This document shows positions 1 to 7,490 of a stretch of DNA of 35,482 bases, one piece after another; positions within the stretch are counted from its first letter, which is position 1, and each line of letters begins with the position of its first letter. The stretch spans positions 1 to 35,482 of the IMG/VR virus record IMGVR_UViG_3300023181_000023; one strand, 5' to 3'. The translations under genes were made by a program, and so were the position numbers. Source of the stretch: a virus. A model generated the notes under the pieces. That model saw only the letters and a list, made by a program, of their open reading frames with translations. It did not search any database and was not told the DNA's origin.

Positions 1-49
1 CCGAGTATTGAAGATATTGCTGCTAATGTTGTTTCCGAAAATAGAGATT
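1..49. repeat. Left copy of 49-bp terminal direct repeat
   Basis: These 49 bases are repeated exactly at 35434-35482. One reading frame continues across the join, so the repeat is best explained as the overlap of a circular assembly rather than a biological terminal repeat. The physical ends of the packaged DNA cannot be deduced from it. Confidence 0.95.
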
Positions 50-135
50 GGGTTATATCGGTATTGTTTGAATTTGATTTGTTTGGTGGAGAATTACATC
101 GCACAAAAGAACAGCTTCAAGGAGAACAACAGTAA
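1..135 (+). CDS. 3' part of hypothetical gene crossing the circular join
   Basis: This is the last 44 codons plus TAA of a gene that starts at 35209. The frame at base 1 is the same as at 35434, giving one protein of 119 residues when the circle is closed. The C-terminal part is acidic and hydrophobic (WVISVLFEFDLFGG) and ends in a charged tail. The stop overlaps the next start (TAATG), showing translational coupling. No family is recognised. Confidence 0.85.
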   Translation, partial: PSIEDIAANVVSENRDWVISVLFEFDLFGGELHRTKEQLQGEQQ

Positions 136-365
136 TGACTAACCAAAGCAAGGATGAAGATTTAAAGAGGCAAGTGCATCAGCTGATAGTAAAAGGTAAT
201 TTAGGCGGTACTATCGGTGAATTACGTGATGATTTATTGAAGCTTATTCGCAACTATGGCTATTCAGAGCGTTTGGAAGAGTTAGACAGGCAAAGCCCAA
301 TGTTTTCAATATACAACCGAGAACGCAAAGCAGAACTTAAAGCAGCTATAGAGGAGATTAACTAG
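135..365 (+). CDS. Small charged hypothetical protein (76 aa)
   Basis: The ATG overlaps the preceding stop (TAATG). GGAG and GAAC-rich sequence lies just upstream. The protein is highly charged and probably helical throughout, with no membrane segment or cysteines. It belongs to the tightly packed early operon and is followed with no gap by the gene at 366. The function is unknown. Confidence 0.7.
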   Translation: MTNQSKDEDLKRQVHQLIVKGNLGGTIGELRDDLLKLIRNYGYSERLEELDRQSPMFSIYNRERKAELKAAIEEIN

Positions 366-710
366 ATGGGTCTTGCAAAAGTGGTTGTGTCAGGTCGTAT
401 GACGAAAAACCAGTACTATGCAGTTCATAACTGGATGAGATACAATTTTACAAAACCAAAATTATGTGCGATTTGTAACAACGAAAAACAACTTGACTGG
501 TCTAACATTTCTGGAAATTATATCAGAGACATTTCTGACTGGCGAGCTTTGTGTAGAAAGTGCCATAAAAGAATAGACACTATTGGCAATACGACTCATT
601 GTAGAAAAGAACATGAAATGACACCTGAAAACACCTACACGTATTCAGATGGCAGAGTTGAATGCAGGATTTGTCGTAAAAACAATCGTAAGAATAAGAA
701 AGTAGAATAA
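366..710 (+). CDS. HNH-like zinc-binding protein (114 aa)
   Basis: The N-terminal half has the pattern of short phage HNH proteins: a CxxC pair (LCAICNN, about residues 36-42), then a stretch with DWSNISGNY and LCRKCHKRID (about 80-90). This would be a two-strand, one-helix nuclease fold around a zinc. A second zinc-binding unit follows (HCRKEHEM ... CRICRKN, about 95-110), a pattern common in HNH/AP2-type proteins. The first catalytic His of a classical HNH is not obvious, since the position reads as Asp-Trp, so the protein may bind DNA without cutting it. The start directly abuts the preceding stop. Confidence 0.65.
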   Translation: MGLAKVVVSGRMTKNQYYAVHNWMRYNFTKPKLCAICNNEKQLDWSNISGNYIRDISDWRALCRKCHKRIDTIGNTTHCRKEHEMTPENTYTYSDGRVECRICRKNNRKNKKVE

Positions 711-712
711 AT

Positions 713-1003
713 ATGAATCTTAACCCTATAATGCCAGAGCAAGAGAGACTACGAGCTGAGATAAACCGTATTCATCAGCGTCCTGCTATGCGACCTTATA
801 AAGATATTGTAGATGACCTTATGCAGCTTATCGAAACCCATACAGCTCAGGCGGTAAGGGAAGCAAGGATTGATGAGCTAAAGCATTTACGAAACCCTGA
901 TGTGGATAGTGACATACATTATGTTGATGACAAAGGAAGAACTTATAGCATTTTGAATAGGTTAAATGAGCTTACCCAAGAGAGGAGCGAACACCATGAG
1001 TAA
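713..1003 (+). CDS. Hypothetical protein (96 aa), helical
   Basis: The ATG lies two bases after the preceding stop, with AGAATAA-rich sequence upstream and only a weak ribosome site, which suggests coupling. The protein is polar, with a predicted long helix (about 20-60) and no cysteines or membrane segment. Its end overlaps the next gene by 8 bases. No family is recognised. Confidence 0.65.
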   Translation: MNLNPIMPEQERLRAEINRIHQRPAMRPYKDIVDDLMQLIETHTAQAVREARIDELKHLRNPDVDSDIHYVDDKGRTYSILNRLNELTQERSEHHE

Positions 1004-1502
1004 CCCATGTGAATTAACTCAAAACAAGGTAGTTACATATAAAGATTTTGATGGTTCAGATGTATGTACCGATTGCGGTTACTTGGTTTCTAGCCATAAC
1101 CTCACACAACCCACACCTAAAAAGACTTGCCTTAATATCGACTGTCCTGAACGAACAGGTGGCGAATGTAATGCTCCAGTGTTTCATAGCAATGTATATC
1201 CACCTAGTAAAGAAGATGATGAGCTAGATACCCTATTAGACAATCACGCTGCATTGTATGCGGAAACAACTATGCAGTTCATCACTGGTGAAATTACAGA
1301 AGACGAGCGTGATAAAGAATGGCATCATTCAGACCTCAAAACAAAACATTCTCTACTAAAACTCAAACTCCAGTGGCAGCTGGATGCTCTAGAGGCAGTA
1401 AAAAAATCAGGCAAGCAATGGGTAGAATTAAACGAAGGTACTAAGCACGAACTTTACAAACGTATCACTGAACTAAAAAAGCTCAAGAAAGGTAACCGGT
1501 AG
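996..1502 (+). CDS. Zinc-finger hypothetical protein (168 aa)
   Basis: I start at ATG 996, which has a GAGGAG-like site eight bases upstream. A longer start at 966 would overlap the previous gene by more. The N-terminal third has cysteine pairs that could bind zinc: VCTDCGYL with a nearby His (about 23-35) and CLNIDCPERTGGEC (about 46-59). The rest is a long charged helix rich in Lys and Glu. The layout of metal-binding head and helical tail is seen in many small phage proteins of unknown role. Confidence 0.65.
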   Translation: MSNPCELTQNKVVTYKDFDGSDVCTDCGYLVSSHNLTQPTPKKTCLNIDCPERTGGECNAPVFHSNVYPPSKEDDELDTLLDNHAALYAETTMQFITGEITEDERDKEWHHSDLKTKHSLLKLKLQWQLDALEAVKKSGKQWVELNEGTKHELYKRITELKKLKKGNR

Positions 1503-1503
1503 T

Positions 1504-1608
1504 ATGACAACTATCGAATATAACCTTGAAATGGTTCGTATCTACTCTGAAATAAAGAACCAGCAGCTTCAAGCTATTAACACTAATAAAACTGAGGAGG
1601 GCAAATAA
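1504..1608 (+). CDS. Short hypothetical ORF (34 aa)
   Basis: The ATG follows the previous stop by one base, and TAA is followed by the next ATG after one base. It encodes 34 mostly polar residues beginning MTTIEYNLEMVRIYSEIK. The evidence for expression is its exact fit between two genes and the strong GAGGAGGGC site inside its 3' end, which serves the next gene. It may be only a spacer. Confidence 0.45.
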   Translation: MTTIEYNLEMVRIYSEIKNQQLQAINTNKTEEGK

Positions 1609-1609
1609 C

Positions 1610-1777
1610 ATGAGTAATGCACCATCAGCAGAAAAGTTTATGGCTATAGCTGAGAAAAGCTTACCTTTATATGAACTTCCGAGACTAAAAACTTTAATTG
1701 AAGATTATCTAGACGAGATTGGATTTTATACAACCGAATTAGACTCTATTAACACTAATGAAAAGAAGGAGTGGTAG
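1610..1777 (+). CDS. Hypothetical protein (55 aa)
   Basis: The ATG has a strong ribosome site (GAGGAGG) eight bases upstream. The 55-residue acidic protein has a hydrophobic helical middle (LPLYELPRLKTLIEDYLDEIGF). Its TAG overlaps the GTG start of the following gene. Function unknown. Confidence 0.55.
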   Translation: MSNAPSAEKFMAIAEKSLPLYELPRLKTLIEDYLDEIGFYTTELDSINTNEKKEW

Positions 1778-1914
1778 TGAGTAGTTATATTCTTGGCTTG
1801 TTATTAATAGCAATTTACGCAATAGATGGTGCAAATAGGCATGAAATATTCATTGCAGCAGTCATTATGGTTGCCGCTGGTGATATTAGACGGCAGATTA
1901 AGGAGAAGGCATGA
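1777..1914 (+). CDS. Small membrane protein (45 aa), GTG start
   Basis: The GTG overlaps the previous stop (TAGTG) and AAGAAGGAG lies just upstream. There are two hydrophobic stretches, residues 4-17 and 23-34, separated by a short polar turn, then a basic tail (RRQIKEK), so a small hairpin membrane protein is likely. The stop overlaps the next ATG (ATGA). Confidence 0.55.
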   Translation: MSSYILGLLLIAIYAIDGANRHEIFIAAVIMVAAGDIRRQIKEKA

Positions 1915-2384
1915 CTTCATTTAAACAGAGTGCAGAAGAAAAGAAGTGCTACCGCTGTAATATAGTTCGTCCAATTGATGAGTTTCCTAAATCTGCTATT
2001 CACACTTCTGGTATTGATAATATGTGTAACGAATGTAACCGTGCTAGAACAAGAGATTATTATGAGAGAAACAAGGAAATGATACGTGAAAAGTCAGAAG
2101 TGTATCGTAAGGCTAACTGGGATAATCTTAAGTCAAAGATGTACGCATACAGGAACAAGAACCCTGAAAAGCAAAAAGCTCGGCAAGCAGTAAATAATGC
2201 TATTGCAGCCGGAAAATTTACAAAAGAACCTTGTGAAATATGCGGAAATACTAAAGTACAGTTTCATCACTCAAAAGGCTACGAAAAAGAAAACTGGTTC
2301 ATAGGAGTTTGGTTATGTACAAAGCATCATGCCGAACATCATAAACAACTAAGAGAATTAGCAAGGAGTAACCCTCATGTCTAG
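1911..2384 (+). CDS. HNH-family zinc-finger protein (157 aa)
   Basis: The N-terminus has a paired-cysteine unit (CYRCN at 13-17 and MCNEC at about 39-43), widespread in phage proteins with an HNH-type C-terminus. After a long basic helix, the C-terminus has CEICG followed by VQFHHSKGY and LCTKHHAEHH (about 110-145), the layout of a Cys2His2 HNH/treble-clef site. The start overlaps the previous stop (ATGA) and has AAGGAGAAGG upstream. It is a probable DNA-binding or nicking protein, but I cannot tell whether it is an active or free-standing homing nuclease. Confidence 0.7.
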   Translation: MTSFKQSAEEKKCYRCNIVRPIDEFPKSAIHTSGIDNMCNECNRARTRDYYERNKEMIREKSEVYRKANWDNLKSKMYAYRNKNPEKQKARQAVNNAIAAGKFTKEPCEICGNTKVQFHHSKGYEKENWFIGVWLCTKHHAEHHKQLRELARSNPHV

Positions 2385-2709
2385 TAGTAACCTAGAAGAA
2401 CTAATCGAAGAGCGTATTAAAATTGCTTCTACACAAACTACGTCTAAAGACCGTGTTGTTCATATTGCTTGGTTAGCTGACGGTAAAGATATATGGAACA
2501 AATCTAACGGAAAGCGTGGTCATTCACCAGCAGAAGCAAGGCGTTATATTATTTCATCCGTATCCCGGTTGATTGCAGAAGCAGAAACTAAAGCCCGAAT
2601 AGATGAACACCACAAACTTGATGCCGCACTCAATTTAAACATGGATATTGCGGAATGGAGCTTGCATCGTGAATCTGAACTTACCTCACTGCTAAAGGAG
2701 AAACAATGA
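2377..2709 (+). CDS. Hypothetical helical protein (110 aa)
   Basis: The ATG lies inside the end of the preceding gene, 8-base overlap, after a GCAAGGAG site. The protein is mostly helical with several Arg/Glu-rich stretches. A short stretch WLADGKDIWNKSNGKRGHSP could be a loop. No family is recognised. The stop overlaps the next ATG. Confidence 0.6.
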   Translation: MSSSNLEELIEERIKIASTQTTSKDRVVHIAWLADGKDIWNKSNGKRGHSPAEARRYIISSVSRLIAEAETKARIDEHHKLDAALNLNMDIAEWSLHRESELTSLLKEKQ

Positions 2710-2903
2710 AACTATTTGTCGTTGGAGAAGAATCTTCAGACCCAAAAAAATGGTCGATATGGTCTGAATATGCCTTAGTAATTGCAGAATCGGCTAATGA
2801 GGCTGAAAAAATGGTTAAAGGTTCGCCTGCTACTGAAATACCAATAGAAAAACCCGTGATATTAGTACAGATGACAGAACCAAATTGGGGAGAAGATCTA
2901 TGA
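2706..2903 (+). CDS. Small conserved-looking phage protein (65 aa)
   Basis: It begins with a beta-strand (MKLFVVGEES) and has a pattern (WSEYALVIAESANEAEKMV) that I associate with short phage proteins in which an aromatic strand is followed by a helix. There is a good AAAGGAGAAAC site, and both ends overlap neighbouring genes by ATGA. The role is unknown. Confidence 0.6.
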   Translation: MKLFVVGEESSDPKKWSIWSEYALVIAESANEAEKMVKGSPATEIPIEKPVILVQMTEPNWGEDL

Positions 2904-3043
2904 TTAACCCTCGGGCAGCAAGAATATTTTTTGGACTATCTATTATTGGTTCTAGTTTAGTCGGTGGAGCTTTGATAGTTGGCTTAATAATAGGCTTTCC
3001 TGTATTTATTTGGGGGCTTTTAACTAAAAAGGAAGGTAAGTGA
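2900..3043 (+). CDS. Small membrane protein (47 aa)
   Basis: The ATG overlaps the previous stop (ATGA), with GGGGAGAAG upstream. One long or two short hydrophobic segments cover residues 9-42 (glycine- and isoleucine-rich), followed by a basic tail (LTKKEGK). This fits a two-pass or re-entrant membrane peptide. The stop is next to the following ATG. Confidence 0.6.
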   Translation: MINPRAARIFFGLSIIGSSLVGGALIVGLIIGFPVFIWGLLTKKEGK

Positions 3044-3321
3044 TGACCCTACCCCACCAAGATAATGAACTACGGAAGAAGCTAGAGCTTGCAGTACGCG
3101 GCAATGTAGATTTAGCTATATCAATAGACTTCACATTACCCCAACACGAAGAGCAAGTAAGCGATACTATTGACGCTATCCTCGACATAATCATTAGTGA
3201 GTTACCAAAAGAAAAAGATGCATATCGTGACGGTAGCAACTTAACTTATGAGATATTTGGATATAATTCAGCAATATCAGAAATCACCGCAATTTTAACC
3301 GCAGCAAAGGAAGCTAAATGA
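3043..3321 (+). CDS. Hypothetical acidic protein (92 aa)
   Basis: I prefer ATG 3043, seven bases after GGAAGG, over the in-frame GTG at 3040. The protein is acidic and helical, with a hydrophobic helix DTIDAILDIIISEL (about 40-54). Its TGA overlaps the next start. No family is recognised. Confidence 0.6.
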   Translation: MTLPHQDNELRKKLELAVRGNVDLAISIDFTLPQHEEQVSDTIDAILDIIISELPKEKDAYRDGSNLTYEIFGYNSAISEITAILTAAKEAK

Positions 3322-3377
3322 AACTAGAACTCACAGAAGACGAATTGATTTACTTAACTGATAAGATTGGATGGTAG
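3318..3377 (+). CDS. Very short ORF (19 aa)
   Basis: The ATG overlaps the preceding stop (ATGA), with AAAGGAAG ahead of it. It encodes a 19-residue acidic peptide, MKLELTEDELIYLTDKIGW, that looks like an isolated amphipathic helix. It may be expressed or serve only as a coupling relay to the next ORF. Confidence 0.4.
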   Translation: MKLELTEDELIYLTDKIGW

Positions 3378-3378
3378 C

Positions 3379-3441
3379 ATGACTATATTTATAATCATTG
3401 TGATTATCGTTGTATTGATAATTGTAGGTAAGGCATTATAG
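3379..3441 (+). CDS. Single-span membrane micropeptide (20 aa)
   Basis: The 20-residue ORF is almost entirely Ile/Val/Leu (MTIFIIIVIIVVLIIVGKAL), an uninterrupted membrane span ending in Lys. No strong ribosome site is visible, and translation may be coupled to the stop at 3377. It is the last ORF of the early operon, ahead of the promoter at 3445. Confidence 0.45.
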   Translation: MTIFIIIVIIVVLIIVGKAL

Positions 3442-3444
3442 CTA

Positions 3445-3473
3445 TTGACTTATTGCATCGCTTGTGCTAAAAT
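3445..3473 (+). promoter_or_regulatory. Promoter with shared 14-bp operator, ahead of the late region
   Basis: The -35 TTGACT (3445-3450) and -10 TAAAAT (3468-3473) are separated by exactly 17 bp. The operator ATCGCTTGTGCTAA (3457-3470) fills most of the spacer and overlaps the -10. The same 14-mer, in either orientation, occurs in the promoters at 29205, 32511 and 33610. Confidence 0.85.
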
Positions 3474-3479
3474 ATAGTA

Positions 3480-3579
3480 AGTTAAGCCATTAGATTACGT
3501 AACCGAACGCTCATAAACGTAAAGGGAAACGACACTCATTCGGAACTTACAAGATACACCTCGAAAGGGGTGTTTTTTT
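3480..3579 (+). ncRNA. Short structured terminated RNA before the late genes
   Basis: The predicted transcript from the 3445 promoter ends about 100 nt later at a strong terminator, with no ORF inside. GTAAGTT (3477-3483) pairs with AACTTAC (3544-3550), although the expected start may remove the first few bases of that stem. Inside it, CCGAA (from about 3503) pairs with TTCGG (about 3539-3543). It resembles in layout the lambda pR'-6S RNA-tR' arrangement, in which a late promoter makes a short RNA unless antitermination occurs. It could also act in trans. Confidence 0.65.
3556..3579 (+). terminator. Intrinsic terminator of the short RNA
   Basis: ACACCTC and GGGGTGT form a 7-bp stem with one G-U pair around a GAAA tetraloop, followed by seven T. 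It would stop transcription 43 bases before the small-terminase start. Confidence 0.9.
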
Positions 3580-3621
3580 GCACTATACAAATGAAAGTAT
3601 TAGTAGTAAGCTATAAGCACT

Positions 3622-4113
3622 ATGACAGAGCAGAACAACGATTCTACAACTCAGTCTACCTCTAAGCATCCTGGTGGACGACCACCGCTGTATACCAATG
3701 CAGAGGACTTAAGCTACATCATTGACGAATACTTTGACTATTGTGACAACCGCATACAGCAAATCTATAGTGCTAAAGCAGATGGAGTTATAGAGGTTAT
3801 GAACCCAGCTCCTTACACTATGGCTGGCCTTGCACTGAGGTTAGGAATGGACCGTAGAAGTCTTCTTAACTATTCCAAGAAAGACGAGTTTTTTCTCACT
3901 ATAAAAGCAGCAAGGGATAGAGTTGAGGCTGATGTAGAGGAACGAATGAACGACAAGCAGACATTTACACCTGGTTTAATCTTTAATGCTAAGAATAACT
4001 TCGGATGGATTGATAAAACAGAACAAGACGTAACATCAAACGGTAATACTTTAGCCCCAGTACTCGTACAATTCGTAGGTGATGATGACCCAACAGACAA
4101 TACAAATACCTAA
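3622..4113 (+). CDS. terS: Terminase small subunit
   Basis: The small terminase binds phage DNA and loads the large subunit for packaging. The protein has the family layout: a polar N-terminus with HPGGRPPLY (about 16-24), a helix with DEYFDYC, then a helix-turn-helix region (MAGLALRLGMDRRSLLNYSKK, about 67-88), and a C-terminal oligomerisation part with FNAKNNFGWIDKTE. At 163 residues it is normal in length. The start has no clear Shine-Dalgarno site. It overlaps the large subunit gene by about 30 bases and is the first late gene after the terminator at 3579. Confidence 0.85.
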   Translation: MTEQNNDSTTQSTSKHPGGRPPLYTNAEDLSYIIDEYFDYCDNRIQQIYSAKADGVIEVMNPAPYTMAGLALRLGMDRRSLLNYSKKDEFFLTIKAARDRVEADVEERMNDKQTFTPGLIFNAKNNFGWIDKTEQDVTSNGNTLAPVLVQFVGDDDPTDNTNT

Positions 4114-5311
4114 AGAGTATAAACGGTTATTCGATGATGATTGGCGTGAAGCTGCTATATACGGCGGGCGTGGTTCACTTAAGTCTCATACAGTAGCTCG
4201 CTTTTTACTCATTATGGCTCGTAGTAAGACTGTACGCGTTGGTTGTTTTCGTGAGTTTCAAAACAGTATTGGCGATTCATCACATCAATTATTAGCCGAT
4301 TTAATTGCTAAGTATGAGTTAACTGATTTTAAAGTGACAGACAAAGCAATAGTAAATACCATTACTGGTTCAGATTTCTTGTTCAAAGGGCTTCACCATA
4401 ACGAACAGAGTGTTAAGTCTATTGAGGGTATGGATTATGCTTGGGTTGAAGAAGCACAGACCGTGACGAGTAGTTCAATTGATGTCCTTGTCCCTACAGT
4501 GCGTAAGCCAGGCAGTAAGATCATCTATACCTACAACCGTTTAGATGAAGAAGACCCTATACATAAGCGTTTAGTCATCGAGGGAAGGCCTAATACTCTC
4601 GTATTACACATTAACTATGATGTAGCTATGAAACATGGTTGGTTTCCTGATGTTCTTAGGGTTGAAATGGAAGACGATAAAGAAAACAGGCCAGCACTCT
4701 ATAAACACAAGTGGCTTGGTGAACCTAACTCACAAGAGGGACGTATTTATAACGACTGGATACAGATTGACGAAATACCTCCTATGGCAAAGCTCGTCCG
4801 CTATGGTCTAGACTTCGGGTATTCGATTGACCCAACTGTAATTGTGGCAATCTATCAGTACAATGGTGCGTTTATAGTTGACGAAATAGCCTATCAAAAA
4901 GGGCTAAGTAACAAGAGTATTGCTGATATTTTAAATACTAAAGAGAAGGCCCTGGTAATTGCCGATAGTGCGGAACCTAAAAGTATTGATGAAATATACA
5001 GTTATGGTGTGAACATCCAGGGTGTAGTTAAAGGTAAAGATTCAGTAAGCCAAGGTATACAGTATGTGATAGACCAGAAGATAAGTGTTACTGCTCGTAG
5101 TGTAAAGACCTGGGCGGGGTACTTGGGTTACAAATGGGCGGTAACTCGTGAAGGAAAGACGCTCAACGTTCCAGACGATGCGGTACATGAATGGAGTAAC
5201 CCAATGGACGCTATTCGTTACGGGTTTGAATCACTCCGACCAGCAAGTGGGACGCCTCGTATTAAGACTGCCGGTTGGGTTGCCCGTGCTAGAAGTAACA
5301 AACCACTATAA
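4082..5311 (+). CDS. terL: Terminase large subunit
   Basis: This is the ATP-driven packaging motor and nuclease. The ATPase half has a Walker A variant GGRGSLKS (about 28-35) and a Walker B-like region MDYAWVEEAQ (about 117-126), followed by a coupling-motif candidate IIYTYNR. The nuclease half has the RNase H-like metal residues in YGLDFGYSIDP (about 241-251), VIADSAEP and, near the C-terminus, a DAIRYGFE segment. The sequence is closest to the Terminase_3/PBSX-like type. ATG at 4082 or 4085 and GTG at 4079 are all possible starts; 4082 gives 409 residues. No inteins or frame breaks are seen. Confidence 0.93.
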   Translation: MMTQQTIQIPKEYKRLFDDDWREAAIYGGRGSLKSHTVARFLLIMARSKTVRVGCFREFQNSIGDSSHQLLADLIAKYELTDFKVTDKAIVNTITGSDFLFKGLHHNEQSVKSIEGMDYAWVEEAQTVTSSSIDVLVPTVRKPGSKIIYTYNRLDEEDPIHKRLVIEGRPNTLVLHINYDVAMKHGWFPDVLRVEMEDDKENRPALYKHKWLGEPNSQEGRIYNDWIQIDEIPPMAKLVRYGLDFGYSIDPTVIVAIYQYNGAFIVDEIAYQKGLSNKSIADILNTKEKALVIADSAEPKSIDEIYSYGVNIQGVVKGKDSVSQGIQYVIDQKISVTARSVKTWAGYLGYKWAVTREGKTLNVPDDAVHEWSNPMDAIRYGFESLRPASGTPRIKTAGWVARARSNKPL

Positions 5312-5318
5312 ATTACTA

Positions 5319-5347
5319 TTGCAATACTATATAAACTAAAGCATTAT
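5319..5347 (+). promoter_or_regulatory. Possible weak promoter before portal gene
   Basis: TTGCAA (5319-5324), a 17-bp AT-rich spacer, then CATTAT (5342-5347) lie in the 54-base gap after the large terminase. The match to consensus is modest and no shared leader motif follows. It could raise portal expression, or the gap may simply be AT-rich. Confidence 0.3.
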
Positions 5348-5365
5348 AGAGCTACAAGGAGTTTA

Positions 5366-7093
5366 ATGCCTAAATCTAAGAAAATAACAACACAAAACGT
5401 CAAACTAGATTCAACTATGAAGCGTTTTAACGATTCTTGGAATTATGCTAAGGATTCATGGCACTATCGTTGGGAACGAGATTGGAAGCTGTATAACAAC
5501 CAACGCGTCCAACAAGCGTACGAAGGGCTCACTAATACCTTCGTCCCGATGACCTTCTCAACTGTGGAAACTATTGTGGCAGCTCTCTCTAACTCTCGCC
5601 CTCGCTTTGACTGGGTGCCAAATGACCCTATGCAACAGAAAGAAACAGATGCACTAAACTCACTGCTCGATGACTTCTGGGAAGCTGACCGTTGGGACGA
5701 GAAACTCGAGAGCGCTGAACGTCAGAACGTTTGTCTTGGTACAGCACCGTTATTCTTCTACTGGGATATTGACCGTCCACGGATGATTCACTTCTCTATT
5801 CGTGATGCTATTATTGATCCTACTGCCACCTCACCTGAGAACTTAGGCTATGCAGGACGCCGATACCTCACCTCACTCGATGAGCTAAAAGAATACGAAG
5901 TGGTTGATACTGAAGAAGGCTCTAAGACATATGGCGAGATGGTTCCACGCTTTAAGCTTCCTTCTAAAGAAGAGGTTACTGCCTTTAAACACGATGATAC
6001 CGACCAAGACATCAAGAATATGTTCCTCGGTTCTACGATGCCAGAGGCTTCTGAGCACCAAGTCGAGTGTATTGAGATATGGGACTACGACACTGTTACA
6101 ACTATCCTTAACCGTAAATTTGTCATTGAAGAGATTGAAAACCCGTACAAGGCTCAAGCTAAGGCTCGGGGTGATAAGAACCCTAAGGGTATTCTTCCGT
6201 TTGTCTTCCTTCGTAACTACACCGATGTATCATTGTTCTACGGTAAGAGTGACATTGAACCTATTGCCAGCTTGCAAGAGCGTTTGAACGACATGGACAA
6301 CCAAGAAGGTGACTATATCATCAAACAGCTCGCTCCTCAGCGTTGGCTTGACCCAGTGAATGAAGACTGGCTCGACCTCATTAACAACGACCCTGATACT
6401 GTGTATCCATTTAAAGAAAATACAATGGGCTACTACTCACCACCTATATTGCCGGCTAACTCATTCAACGAGCGTATGAATATCAAGAATGAAATCCGTG
6501 AAACGACTGCCATTGACCAGATTGCTAAGGGTGCAGCAAACGTGAAAAACACGACTGCTACTGAAGTGAACGCTCAACTTAACCAAGCCTCGCAGCGTAT
6601 TGAGATTAAAGCTCGCAACTTAGAGCGAGGTGCATTCTTTTACATGGGTCAACTGCTCTTCCGTATGATTCAACTAAATATAACGGAACCAATGGTTGTT
6701 CGTTCAACAGGACAAGATAGCACAACCCCAACTAAGTTTAAAATGTCGAATGGCGAAACGCTTAACCTTCCTCCTAATACTGCAGTGTTTGACCCTGATG
6801 AATACACGGGTGACTGGATACCAAGTGTTACTCTTGAGATTGATAGCGAAAATAAGAAAGCTACCTCAAAGCGGGATAACCTGCAGGAATACCAGATACT
6901 TATTCAAGACCCAACTAACAACTTAGAAGAAATTAAAAAGATTTACTTACCTAAGATTTCTAGCCTAACCGCTGAAGAGGTGGAACGCATCATCACTCCT
7001 GTAGAAGGTGCTGTAGACCCTATGGCAGCTCTAGCGGGAGAAGCTCCTACCGACCCTCTCGCCGCGCCACTACCAACAGGAGCACCAGTCTAA
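5366..7093 (+). CDS. Portal protein
   Basis: The portal forms the twelve-subunit ring at the packaging vertex. At 575 residues it is in the range of podovirus and siphovirus portals. Position directly after the terminase, the aromatic N-terminal part (WNYAKDSWHYRWERDWKLYNNQ, beginning near residue 26 and shown here only in part), FVPMTFSTVETIVAAL, and the central GKSDIEPIASLQERLNDMDN region are typical of portal wing and clip domains. The C-terminus is proline/alanine-rich and probably flexible. A good CAAGGAG site precedes the ATG. The last base is shared with the next start. Confidence 0.9.
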   Translation: MPKSKKITTQNVKLDSTMKRFNDSWNYAKDSWHYRWERDWKLYNNQRVQQAYEGLTNTFVPMTFSTVETIVAALSNSRPRFDWVPNDPMQQKETDALNSLLDDFWEADRWDEKLESAERQNVCLGTAPLFFYWDIDRPRMIHFSIRDAIIDPTATSPENLGYAGRRYLTSLDELKEYEVVDTEEGSKTYGEMVPRFKLPSKEEVTAFKHDDTDQDIKNMFLGSTMPEASEHQVECIEIWDYDTVTTILNRKFVIEEIENPYKAQAKARGDKNPKGILPFVFLRNYTDVSLFYGKSDIEPIASLQERLNDMDNQEGDYIIKQLAPQRWLDPVNEDWLDLINNDPDTVYPFKENTMGYYSPPILPANSFNERMNIKNEIRETTAIDQIAKGAANVKNTTATEVNAQLNQASQRIEIKARNLERGAFFYMGQLLFRMIQLNITEPMVVRSTGQDSTTPTKFKMSNGETLNLPPNTAVFDPDEYTGDWIPSVTLEIDSENKKATSKRDNLQEYQILIQDPTNNLEEIKKIYLPKISSLTAEEVERIITPVEGAVDPMAALAGEAPTDPLAAPLPTGAPV

Positions 7094-7374
7094 TGGCTGA
7101 TTCATATGGTATTGCGCACGAAGCTGTAACCTTTGCTCGTTCAGAGTTTGGCAAACACTACATTGCACGTCTAGAGCATATTCGTGATGATTACCAGAAA
7201 CGTGCTGGTAGTGTTGATGTTACCGAAAGCCAGAGCAGGGCCTTGTCCTTAAAAGCGAGTGCGTACGATGATGAGATTGGCTACTTCAAGACTGCTTTAG
7301 AAATTACGACTAACCCAACGATTATGAAACGACTGACAGATAAGCTAAAGAAGAAAGGAGATACATCGGTTTAA
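7093..7374 (+). CDS. Hypothetical head-module protein (93 aa)
   Basis: The ATG overlaps the portal stop (TAATG), so it is translationally coupled to portal. The protein is helical and basic at the C-terminus (LTDKLKKKGDTSV). Its position between portal and scaffold suggests a head-assembly or minor head role, but no family is recognised. Confidence 0.65.
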   Translation: MADSYGIAHEAVTFARSEFGKHYIARLEHIRDDYQKRAGSVDVTESQSRALSLKASAYDDEIGYFKTALEITTNPTIMKRLTDKLKKKGDTSV

Positions 7375-7384
7375 GCGTTGCTAT

Positions 7385-7468
7385 CGGAGTGCGAGGGATG
7401 TTTTTAATAACTATTCACCCGTCCAAAGTGATTTCTTTCGCACTTCGTTAGCACCCCTTAAAAGGTGC
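7385..7468 (+). promoter_or_regulatory. Structured leader upstream of the scaffold-capsid genes
   Basis: In the 116-base gap before the scaffold gene, CGGAGTGCGA (7385-7394) pairs with TCGCACTTCG (7438-7447) to form a 10-bp stem with one G-U pair and a 43-base loop. A second hairpin follows: GCACC (7451-7455) with GGTGC (7464-7468). Neither is followed by a T-run, so they do not look like terminators. The large loop contains CCCGTCC (7418-7424), the exact complement of the late-leader motif GGACGGG. Confidence 0.6.
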
Positions 7469-7490
7469 AGCAAACAATAAAGGAGCAATT

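Noticed and set aside
1-49. Terminal direct repeat as a biological packaging repeat or att site
   Set aside because: It is inside a gene, its length fits an assembly overlap, and no integrase is present.
3592-3666. 24-codon ORF overlapping the small terminase start (MKVLVVSYKHYDRAEQRF...)
   Set aside because: It lacks a ribosome site, is out of frame with the terminase and ends quickly. It is probably chance.
7451-7468. GCACC...GGTGC hairpin as a terminator
   Set aside because: No T-run follows; the next bases are AGCAAACAATAAAGGAGC, the ribosome site of the scaffold gene.
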